DNA from: Colocasia esculenta
Lineage: Eukaryota > Streptophyta > Magnoliopsida > Alismatales > Araceae
DNA: 64,000 nucleotides
Assembly (NCBI GenBank): GCA_014218235.1
Contig: CM024753.1
Location: forward strand, 9,830,049 to 9,894,048
Reading direction: 5' to 3'
The notes beneath the pieces are model-generated. The model had not been told where the DNA came from and ran no database searches. It was given only the letters and a program-made list of their open reading frames with translations. Shown piece after piece: positions 12,101-24,100 of the stretch (position 1 is its first letter; each line of letters opens with the position of its first letter). The translations under genes were made by a program, and so were the position numbers.

Positions 12101-15100
12101 GTTTATAAATACCCCCCCCCCCCCACACCCTCATTTACATATGTTTTGGTGAAGGTGCTGCTGAAATTGTGCTTCTCTTCTTGGAGTTCTGCCGACTTCT
12201 CGGAGTTTGCCCGATCGGAGGGTGCTTTTGCAGCCTCGGAGTTCTTCCTCGAGCTTGTTCTGTACTTGTCCTTCGTACTCGGTCTATAGACCTTGTGCTG
12301 CGGTTTTCTTCCGCGCTGTACTCTGGACGGAGACATGTTCTCCTTGTACTTTCAATTTAACCGGGAATCCGGGCGCCATTTTAAGGGCGGAACTCCCCTG
12401 CTGAACTTTGGGGAGAATCCCATAATAAGTTTGTATCTTAAATGACCTTGGGGTCATTTTAAATCACAACTTATTTGGCCTCTGAGCAGGCTGTTGATAA
12501 TATGTTGTAACCAGGCCCGTTGATAACCAGCATTTAATCTTCATGGCTCAACGACCCTTTTCATCATATGAGTCACTTGAAGGATTGTCCGCCAAAAATA
12601 GACTTTAACTAGCCAAGTCGTCGGACCATTATTTGATGGATTTCATAATTTCTACTGATATAAACGCGTCACACTTTTACCGTTCAACAATGGTGCTGAA
12701 GAATAGAGCTTCTGGATAGAAAAGCACCCATTATAATTCACATGTAATCAAAGAAATGATCTTAACCATGTACAATTCTTGGAAAAATCTAGTAGTGTTA
12801 GTGATGGGGAGCGAGAAGCCCAAGCGATGGTTCAAGCCCAGTTGGAGCCAAAGGAGATTTTTTATTTTTTCTATAATTTTGGTGCAATTTTCGCATTATT
12901 TTTAAGCCCAAGAATAAAATAGTCCAAAAGAGTCATATTGGAGTCCAATTAGCTGTTATTGTGTAATTTTCATTTCTATGTTTGAGTCAAGTCCAATTTG
13001 GGTAAGAATCTGTATTTCTTTCTTTAGGTGTTTATTATGTTAAGTCTTGTTAGGGATAGAATCTGTCTTTAATTAGAAGTCATTGAGATTGGGATTAGCC
13101 CAAACCCTTTAAATACATGTACACCCCCAGTTTTAAAAAACAGAACAGAATCGGAGAGAAAAATTGCTTGCTGCGTTCTGTTCTCCTTCCTCCGCGAAGG
13201 AGAAGAACCCGCGAAGGGTTGGGCGAGAAGCCTCGCCGCGAAGGCTCCGGTGAGACGCCGGCTATCTTCTTCTTCTTCTTCCGCTATCCCCCACGCCGTC
13301 CCGCATCTTCAGTTAGTGTTCTTACTGAACTGATCTGCCAACCCAAAATTGAGTTGTTAGGTGAAGCCCATAACTGACAATGGGAAGAAAGTGGCTTATA
13401 AATAGAGTGTAGGTCTAAATGACTTTGACTAACACTTCCCCACACAAAAAAAAACAAGGTGAAGTCTTAGAAGTTTTAGGGGCACTTGTTCATAGTTGTC
13501 AAGGCAGGCGCCTAGGCCTGGGCAGAAAGGAGCCCAGCATGTCCGCCTTTTATGGCTGGGTCGGCCCCAGCCGATCCCGACCCCGAGTCGGGTCGGAGTC
13601 GGGCTGAGTCGGGCCGGAGTCGGGCTGAGTCGGGCCGAGTCGGGCTGAGTCGGACAATGGACTTTGCAAACTTAGTCTCGTGGGTGGGTGGGTGTCCCCC
13701 CCCCCCCAAGTCGGGTCGCCAGGGGCCGACCCGACTCAGAGTCGGCCGACTCCGCTCCGAGCCGGCCGACTTTGCCATCCATGAGGCAAGTGCCTAGGAA
13801 GCCTAGGTGGGAGCCTTGGTGCACCTGGGCGCCTTCGGGGCACCTTGAGAAATTCAACTGTAAAAAAGGTTTTAAAAAAAAGGCTCCCTACCCTAACCCC
13901 ACATCCTGATCCCATTTCTCCCTGTTTGGATTTTCACCAAAGCCATCAGTCTCATGGCCCCCATCTAGGTTTCTCCACCCCCGAATATCCCATCTAGGCT
14001 TCACCAAAGCCATTGGTCTCATGCTTACCAAAGATATTGGTCCCATTGGTCTCGTAACTATGCAAGTCAATCCGTGTGTTCGAACGCGCATGTTGGGGAG
14101 AAGCTCCACATTCTAACATTTTTCATAGTCAGGCTGAATTATGTCACAATCAATAGACTATGATTGTTCACAATTTGATGATTATAACTATGACAAATTG
14201 ACAATGTTCACAATCTAATGTAATGACGATGAAGAGTCCATAGTCCAGAAGTCCTAATAGTTCAAGAACCATCTGAATATGCTTTTGATATTTTTCATAG
14301 CGAATAATATGTCATCGTATCAATTGTGATCTGATTTTTATTGCCTTTTTATGAACATCAATTTATAGATACATAAATTTTTTATGGGGAGTATACCATA
14401 TATTGGGCGCCACTTAGGGAGCATAGGAGCCACTAAGGTGGGCGCCTAAGTGCTTAGGCGCCCAAGGAGCCCAAAAGTGCCTTGGACTTGGAGCACCTTG
14501 GCACATTGACAACTATGCACTTGTTACAACTGCAATGGCCAAACATGAGGAACAAAGAGCGAATTTAGCTCTGATATAATGCTACTAAAAGACCTAGCCC
14601 AAAACTCAAGTTGTGTGGTGGAGAGATCAGAACTGGTATAGGCATTAAATGGCTTAAAATACTAGTATTGGGACTGAAAGTTTTCACCGACGAGTACAAT
14701 ACAATATTTTGGAAGCATTGAATTACATCAATATTGTGTTTGCAGTAATATGGGAGTATTGCATTTTCAACTAGACAAAGATTCAAGATTTTTTTTTAAA
14801 ATGTCAGGGCAAGCATGGTTCACAAATTCAGATTATCATACAGTACAAGGTCAAGACTACCCTTTCCATGGAGGCATGAAATGGCCTCAGCTATGTATCA
14901 ATGAACTTCTAAAATTCCCAAAAACACAATAGAATGGAATAGGATAATATCCATGCCCAGAAAAGAAGAATGCCAACTAAGTGTGCAATGTACTTGATCT
15001 TCTCAGTCTCATTTGCGGAAATTTATTAGATGACTAAGAGTCTTGGGATGATTCAACTAAATTGCGGGGATAACCTTTAAAAAAGAACCTAAATTGTGGG

Positions 15101-18100
15101 GGTAAATTCCAACTACAACTACATCCACAATTGTTCAATGGTTGGTAAAGCTAAATGGATACAAGATCAGAATTAACAATTTGTTTTTCGCTGCTTATTG
15201 AATTCAAGAACCGAATTGACTACAACAGAGCAGAATATGAGAATAATAACTTCAATGAAAAATAGAAGCTGCAAAATTAACACAAAATTTATCATTAGCT
15301 TCAAATTTTTCATCACAATTAATCAATTACTCATCAAACCATTCAGCTAACGTTATAGCAACATTTAGCAAAGAGCCTCACAAAATGATCTTAGTTCTGG
15401 TGTTGTCATGGGAAAAAAAATATACCAAGCTTGAGAGACAGGCATTTAAAACCAGAAGCCAATGCAGATACGTGAGTTTCATGTCTAAGAACATATAGAT
15501 GGAAAAAGGAACTTTTGAACCAGTTGTCTCTCCCATGTTAAGTATCCAATACTGTGTTTGCTTCATTGAATCATTCTCAATTATATGGTTAAATTTAGCA
15601 GCCACAAATAATGCCAGAACAAGAAACTGACCATCATGTTAATTCCACAATCTAGTCATTGTTATTCATTTTCAACTTCTGGAGGATGTTCTCCTAAGCA
15701 GGTAGACCCAAGCATTTTTACCAATTTTTTGTTTATAGTGAGTGTAATGATATGGTTGCTCCTCTGTAGGTTGGAAACCACATATTCAAAACTGGAAGCA
15801 ACCTCTTGTAAGAGGCAGCATCATGGCTGGGTAAAACTGACCCTTCCCAGACCACACAGCAAGGAGCCTTGTGGCATTGAGATGCTTCATAATCTAAAAT
15901 GTAAAAAAAAAAGGTAAGTATATCTCACATGGAAATGTGAAGGCATCCTTTCCTATGGTTGTCATCCATCTTTCACTAGAAGAACTTTCCCCTGCCAGAA
16001 AGTTTAAAACACATGTCAAGCAGAAAAAGATGAATAAATTACATACCACCAGAAAATGTACATACCATGACTGAGAAGAATAACGGTGAGGTTCCTGGAT
16101 CTGACATCAGTTAGGAGCCTCCTCACCTCAGGAATGATAAAACTGGCTTCTGCCTGATCCCTCCGACCAAGTTCACTGAAAGTAGGCAGTATACACACCC
16201 TACTGAGGCGATAAACTGCGGAATGCTGTTGTAATCCCCATGGAGCACTAGCATTAGTTATGAACATTTAAAGCTATATAAAGGGAGGAAACCAGATAAT
16301 AAGCAGGAAAGGAGGGTGCTTAGAAGAAAAAACTAAGACGACATTGAAGTGGTACCTCCCCTGCTGCTGTGTCAGCAACAGGTCTTGCTAACAAGATATA
16401 CAATGGAAATAAGCTGTGCAACTGTACTTCATCATTCATGTTCGCAGAAAGCAAAATAGTTAGTTGTATTCTGCAAAGCAGTTGTAATATCATTAGCAAG
16501 AAGAAAATACCAAAAGTTGGCAAAGACAGGCAACAAAAGACCAAGCAAAATAAAAACTAATCAACTAGAACTCCAACATACACATCTTAGAACTCAAAAG
16601 GGGGTTTTGCTCCAAGAATAATAAAACTGCCCCCTTTTGTTCTTATTATTATTACCTTCAAAAAAATGTTTCAACTATTATAATGCAGCATTAAAAAGCT
16701 GGTCCATTCAGTCTATGTCCAAATCTCCCCTTTCATCTACCTATAGCTCTGTGAACAGTCTCTTGTCATGCAGGTTAACAAACTCATTACATGTCACCTT
16801 GCCCCAGTGAACTCACCTCATGTTCCACACAGCCTGTGGCAGCATTTGAAGGTGAAAACATGTCTCTCCCTATTACTATCATGGAATTTGATAAAGGATA
16901 TTTTACAGTTTTTCTCAGCCATGGGCCCATGGCTAAATTATGCTCTGGAGAGGCAAAATTTACCACGTCAATGGCAATCAAGATTTGATGGCTACAATAT
17001 TCAGGCCTTGATATTTGGCACTTTGTGAATCATGTGTAACAGTCTGGATCCTTCCTGAATTGAGGGATCCGACCAAGTCCTGCCTCAAGGCCCTCAACTA
17101 ACCTGGCTGACATAGTAATATTTGTCCTTCTGTTCCCTTTTTTAGGGCCATTAGTAGCCAGAATCAGTTTGCCCAGTTGCAAATCCAATAAGAGGCCGAC
17201 ACCTCTTTTATTCTCCCATTGAGAAATCAATACATGGATGGCAGAATCGGATCGGGGTGTTGGATCGGACCCAACCGATCCCGATCAGAGTCGGATCGGA
17301 TCGGAGGATCCCTGCCGATTCTCAGGGAACCTGGCTGATCTAGGATTGGCCAATTTTAAAAAAAAAAGGAAAATTGTGAAAATCAAGGAAAAATCAGAAG
17401 AAGAAAAATTTGGAAAATCAGGAAAAATGAGGGGGGAAATCACATAGTATAATTGCACATATTGGGTATATTCATAGTCTAGTTGCACATATTTCACATT
17501 ACAATACAGAGCAATGTTAATTATGATACCTTATCTACCTAAACATCATTTAAGTAAATGTTATATTTGTAGTTTCATTTACTTAAGATATTACATGTAA
17601 ATAAGGAAGTACCCCCCCCCCACAATTTGAATCCAATAAAAATATCAGAAAAAATCATATCTTTTACCAATAAAAAGTCAACTCTCTCATCCAAGAAAAA
17701 AAATCGAGATTTCAATAGTTATATCAAAATAGCGACTTTATAATCTCTCATAATTTGGCACATCTAAAAATTCATAATTCAAATAAACCCAATAAAATCC
17801 TAAAAATATAAAGTTAGGTTAAAAAAAAAGTCAAACGTGCATATGACTTCTCCAAGAGAGCCACTCTTCTACTGACAGCAATAATATGTTTGAGACCTCT
17901 CAGGATTTGCTCAAACCTAAGTTATCATCACCCAAACTCATGAGTAAGTGACAATTCTCATGAGTTTGGGTGATGATAGCTTTAATACAAGAAAACTAGA
18001 AAGTGACAATTCTCGTTAGTTTGGGTGATGATAGCTTAGGTTTGACCAAATCCTGAGAGATCTCAAGCAAATTAAGTGTTGTCAGTAAGAGAGTTGCTCC

Positions 18101-21100
18101 CTTTGATAAGTCATATGTACGTTTGACTTTTTGTACCGGAATTTAGATTTTTAGTATTCTATTGAGTTTATTTGAATTATGAAATTTTTAGATATATCAA
18201 ATTATCAGATATTAGAAAGTCGTTATTTTAATGGAACCACCAAAATCGCGATTTTCTTCTTGAAGGTTAAAGATATGATTTTTCTGATATTTTTACTGGA
18301 TTCAAATATAAGATACTTCCTTATTTACATGTAATATTTTAAGTAAATGAAACTACAAATATAACATTTACTTAAATGATGTTCACGTAAATAAGGTAAG
18401 TGGAGGGAATCGAGCGTAATTAAGGTAAGCTGAGGGAATCGGGCTACATCAGATGGAATCGAGGTGGATCATGTGGAATCGAACTGGATCGGCCTGATCC
18501 AGTCTGAATACATTTGATTCTGCTCGATCCACCCTGATTCCACCTTACATCATGGGTGGGTCGACATTTACACCCCCCCCCCCACAAAAAAAAAAAAAAA
18601 ATCGGATCGCCATAAGACGACTCCGACCCGAATCGGCCATTACGACTTGACTCGGTGGATTTTGATCTGACTCGGCCGATTTTGCCATACGATTATGCCA
18701 TCCATGATCAGTGTGCCTACTTTATGGTCCATAATTAACCAGCAACAAAAAGTCATAAAGTAGTCCAAAATGGAAAATAAAAATAGAATTAATATCTAAT
18801 GTATGGAGTACACAAGACCAATAATAAATGATGAAAGGTTTACCGAAGTATTCAAGCATTGGGTCAATCAAGAACGTCACTGGAACAGTGCAAAACCAGA
18901 AAGGGGCACACTTAAGAGGTCCACTGTAGGGCCAAAGGTAAAAGTGAAAAGAGGGGCGCCCCCCTTTTTATATGAGGAGGTAAAAAGCAAAAGTTGGTGA
19001 AAGGACCCCCACCCTGCTGCCACCTCACACCAAAGTGAGGCTTGCCACCTCGTATTGAAAAAGGAAGGGGCAGTAGAAGTTAGACACCGGCCACCTCACT
19101 CAAATTAAAGGTCGTGCCACCTCACCTTAAAAAAAGAAGGCAATAGGGGGTTAAAAAACCACCACCTCATCTGAGCAAGGATGGGAGTTTCGGTTTCAGT
19201 TTCGGGATCGCCCAGACCCAAAACCGAAACCGTTTCGGTTTCATTTCGATCAGTTTTGACCGGTCTCGGGCGACCTCAAGAGGAGAGTGTCAGCCGGTTT
19301 CGGTCGGTTTTAGTTAATTTTCGTCTGGTTTTGGCAGAAACTAATTAAAATATTATTTTTCAATTTCAAAAATGTTACAGTAGTTTTGGCTGGTTTCGTT
19401 TTGATCATGGCCAAAACTGATACGTTTCGACTGAAACGTATTAGTTTTGGCCGAAACCAAACACCATGGTCATAATCGGTCTCATACTTGGATGGCAAAG
19501 TCGGCCGATCCGGGTCGAAATCGACCGACTAGGGTCGGAATCGGCCTATGGCGACCCGATTTGGGGGGGAAGGACCCGCCCACGATGTAAATCGGGGTGG
19601 ATGGAGCAGAATCGGACGGAATCGGACTGGATCAGGCCGATCATGTCCGATTCCACCTCGATTCCATCTGATGTAGCCCGATTCCCTCAGCTTACCTTAA
19701 TTACGCTTGATTCCCTCCACACCTTATTTACCTGAACATCATTTAAGTAAATGTTATATTTGTAATTTCATTTACTTAAGATATTACATGTAAATAAAGA
19801 AATACCCCTCATTTAAATCTAATAAAATTATCAGAAAAATCGTATCTCTTACAAATAAAAAGTCAACTCTCTCATCCAAAAAGAAAATCACGATTTCGAT
19901 GGTTCCATCAAAATAGCGAATTCTAATCTTTCATAATTTGACATATCTAAAAATTTCATAATTCAAATAAATCCAATAGAATACTAAAAATTTAAAGTCC
20001 GGTAAAAAAAAGTCAAATGTGCATATGACTTCGCCAAGGGAGCCACTCTCCTATTGACAGTACTTAGTCTGCTTGAGACCTCTCAAGATTTGGTCTAATT
20101 GCAACTGACCGCTTGTCGCCTTCTGTTTCTAGTTACATCGGCCTTCTGGTCACCTCATGTGTGGTTGTAACAACCTTTGTGTCGCCTTCTGGTTGCGACT
20201 CTCTTCTTGTCGTCTTCTGGCTTCTATGTGGTTGTGCGGCCTTTCCCCATGCTTCTGAGTTCCGGAACGTCATGCGCCTGTCTGTTTTGGTCGTCGGCCC
20301 TTCCGGGAGTTCTGGAAGGTGTGCCTATGCGTGCCTTGTGCCTATTGGGAATGTCGTGGGTTGCAAGCCAGCTATGTTGTGTGCTTGTTGATGGTTGCCC
20401 CGCCTATTCTCTATTCGCCCGGTGCTCGGCACTAGGGGCCTATCCCGTTGAGGGGTTGTTACCATTTCCTGAGACCCTCGTCCTCGTAAGCCTGTCGAGG
20501 GAGTTCTCCGGGCTACAAGTGTTTCTATTGAGTGTCTCTCTAGACTGAGGGGAAAATGGTGTGTTTGGATAACGACGCCAAGTCGTTTGCAAAGCTTTCT
20601 TGGCTGGGACAGGACACCGAGGTGGTTTGGGTGTTGTCCTTTCCAGCGCGGCCCAATCAATCATGTTTCTCACTGCCTCACTCTGCGTTGTTTTGGAGCG
20701 GCATAGAGGGGTCAGGCGTGGGCCCACAGCTTGGCCAGGCTGCGGTTATGGTTGTTGTTCTGTGTTCTTGTGGTGGCTCTCTGGCCTCACTCTTCCAAAG
20801 AGGTTGTAGGCAAGAGTCGACAGGCGAGCGGTAAGTAGCCTATGGGTGCTCCCAATTGCCAGTGGCGGTGGCATGGTTGTTATTGTTGTGACGGTGTTTC
20901 TCTCACGGTGTGCTCCGTGTGTTGGTCTATCACCGTAATCTGCACGACGGTTGTAGCTAAGCCGTGTTGCGCTTCCACGGGTATTGTTGGTTTGGCACTT
21001 AGTCGTGGTTCCCGCTTCCCGATACTTTCCGTTGGGCCCGTGCTTCTGGCTCCTATGTTGAGTTGGGCCTCTAGCCTCGTTGTCGTCCCGAGGGCTGGAG

Positions 21101-24100
21101 CGAGAGTGTCCCCATGTCTAGTTGCTAATCCGGGAGATGGGGTGAAGTGCTTCTCGACTCAGGTGTGCCTTTGGTGGTTTCCGACTCGAGTGTTCCCTCA
21201 GTGTGCCCTATGTGTGGTTTCCCGACCTTGTGGAACGCCCGAGGTCTAAGATCTTTCGGTGTGTGGCTCCTCGACCTCGTGGAGGTCTGGGATGGTTGTG
21301 CTTGTGTGGTGAGACTCAGTTCTCATATGGTTGCTCCGTTATTCCGTGAGCTCTTTGTCTCGATGTGTGTCGAGGGTCGCTTCCGCAACGTGTCCGACTC
21401 CGCTGGTTCTGTAGGACTTATGTGTGGTCCGACCCTGGTTGCAGGTCGTGGCGTTACTCTGTTTCCACTGTTTTGTAGTAGCTAGCATAGTCGTTTCCTA
21501 GTTACTGCTTTCTAGTGAAGTTGCTTCCACTTTCTATGGAGTTTATGCTGCTCTGGCTGGTAAGGGACTAGTTATCCCTACTGGCCCTTATTCGCGAGGC
21601 TCACCCCCCCTACTCTCTTCAACTAGGGGTTTGTCGTCACGAGAGCTCAGTGTCAGACAGTTTGCGGAGACGACTGTGGTGCCAAGTGCTGCCAGCAGTG
21701 TTAGTGTGTGAGCATGAGCACTCTTGTACTAGTGTGAATTGAGAGTTGTGTTTTGCAAGTCCTCAAGATATACCCCTTAAGGACTGCACATTTCTTCCGG
21801 TATTTGTACTTTTATTTGTGATAAGTTGTACATAATTCATTTGTTTAATGTACCAACCTCTTGTTATAGTTATTTAAATTCATTGTTTATCTCACTAGAC
21901 TACTTTTCTAACTCTTCTGGGTCTTCAGACATGTGGATGACGGTCCACAGGTTGGGCACTTGGAGGGCCTTATGGGGTGTCGAATCCTCGGGTAGTTACA
22001 TACATAATATCTCTAAAGGATATTTCCCCCTTAAATTTCAAGTGAAATTCCGCAACAACTTGCTTTGGATTAATAATAATTTGTCCAATAAGAGATAATA
22101 AATCCACAATTGCTTGGGAAACATGATTGTGAGACTGAAGAGAGTCAAATCTAAAAAATGAAAACTTTTTCATTGGGTAGATGAAGTAGTCTCTGAAATA
22201 TTGCTGGGTACATGCTTACATAAAAATTGAAGACCAACTTGTAAGAACAAGCCAATTCCCCATGCTCTAATATCAAGTTTAATGGAGGACAGTGATGTAG
22301 CAGCTCATGCCAAGTGTCACTAAAAAAATTGATGCACGCGAGAGGACAGCAGCAGAGTTTGTTGAGGTGTGCCATGGGGAGTGAGGAAGAGAAACTAGGA
22401 GGAGGGACCTTCATGGGGAGGAAAAGGAGCAAAACAAAGAGAGGGAAAAACATGAGAGAATTTATCATCTGAAGGAGAAAGAAACAGTGAGAAAAAAAGG
22501 GGGAGAGAGAAAGAACATGACAGAGAATAAGAAGAAGGTGATTGCTGCTGTGTTTTCAGAAGAGAAAATGAAGAAAGAGAAAGAAGCGAAGAAGAGAGGA
22601 GGTTGCTGGTTGCTTGCTTGGGCCTCTCGCCCCACCTTCTTGATGTTCGATAGCACCCTCTTGGAGGTCTAAGAGTGGACAAAAACTTTTCTTCCATTCT
22701 ATTGATTAAAAAACCTTGGATTACATGAATATTTGTAAACCATCCAACTCCTAATTGGACTGCTAATGAGAACACAGAATTCCAGCTCCTATTTAGACAG
22801 TCGAAACAAGACCCCAAAACATAATTGAGTAGTTAAAACAAAGACAGAAATTTAAAATCTAACTTCTTTTAGAAATCTAAAAATTAAAAAAAAAACATAT
22901 AATGGGAGATTCTAATTCCAATTGGACAACTGATGTAGACTAATCAATCCTGTTTCAGTTTCCAACATTAGGAGTTTGAAATAAGACTTAAAATTTTAAA
23001 AAATCATATATAAAAAATGACTTGATTGCACCTAAAACCAGCTACTGTCAAACCATGATCAGTTTAGCTGACTTTGCTCCAGCATCAAAGCACATCAGAA
23101 ATTAAGCAAATAAAAAGACTATAATATTTAATTGTGCAAAATTATCTAAAATCTTCACTGAGAAAGAGGAAATGTCATGAGTATTTTAAAAGAAAAAGGT
23201 CGAGCAAATAAATCTCTTTGGAGAATCTGCTCTGCGGGAAGAAGGATATAGACTAGACCATCCCTGGATTATATGCAAAATGAAAGCGAGCAAGCAGATT
23301 AAGATTCAGCCAACTAAAGAACTACATGGTTAAGTAAAGACCTGTGTCTGTGTTTCGCCTGTATCTTGTAATGCAAACATCTTTGAAGAAATGGTGGCTG
23401 TATAAATAGCAATATTTTGTTATGCTCGTGTAAGTATAAACTCGAAATAGTATATCTTTCAAAAAGAAAATGCTACCAAGCATGTATGGAATATTAAATT
23501 GGTACCACGGAAAGGGGTATAAGTAATAGATGACATATGACTAGAGCACGAACAATGTGTCACCACTCACAACCTTCATTCACTCCACTTGCAAGAACTA
23601 GCATATAAAAAAGGGAATTTTTTTCCCCATTTTGTTAATATGCTAGACCTTACACCACCAATGTGTTGAATTCTGCAATGTGCAAAGAAGTATTCCTATC
23701 TTTTCAAAAATCTTCTAGCAATGAGATAAGATTGTTTAATACCATTCCCTTATGGCTGGTTACATAAGTAGATATTTTTCTAATACCACTCAGGCTGAGT
23801 TACAATTGCCAAGTATTACTCCTTATGGTTAGTTAATTCTCTACATCCCTCTGGTTATGGGTAGTTATTTGTAATTCTGCACCATGTACTCTATATAATA
23901 GAATGCAAGTAAGTCATGAAGCACTGACAAGAATGTGGATCATCAGATCATGTTTTGCTCAGCCCTAACTATTTTCTTCCCCATTTAAGTTTGTCATGAA
24001 CTTCACAGCTTCTGTGTATAATGTGTGATTTTCTAATACCACTCAGGCTGAGTTACAATTGCCAGTATTACTCCTTATGGTTAGTTAATTCTCTAATTCT

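Larger units (their letters stand above)
13350..14730 (-). mobile_element. TRIM-like small LTR element, split by a hAT insertion
   Basis: Two diverged LTR-like segments share TATTT(A)TAAGCCA, then CTNAATTTTGGGTTGG or CTTGAGTTTTGGGCTAGG, at about 13350-13445 and about 14585-14700 on the minus strand. Next to the inner edge of the right copy (about 14566-14582) the minus strand reads TTATATCAGAGC, close to the initiator-Met primer site TGGTATCAGAGC of plant retroelements. The internal part is short and non-coding. Confidence 0.45.

Noticed and set aside
11571..12118. Idea that the TATA/palindrome block is a viral (geminivirus or pararetrovirus) promoter
   Set aside because: No Rep, coat, movement or RT sequence lies next to it; the palindromes alone do not support a viral origin.
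14750..14932. 60-residue plus-strand frame in an EMF2 intron
   Set aside because: No family features, and it is antisense to the gene.
16768..17028. Mutually antisense frames in an EMF2 intron
   Set aside because: They do not match EMF2 and have no splice context linking them to it; a captured exon cannot be shown.
20113..21485. Overlapping 90-135-residue frames in GC-richer DNA
   Set aside because: Frames are open on both strands because of base composition; no motif is recognised and the block behaves as LTR sequence.
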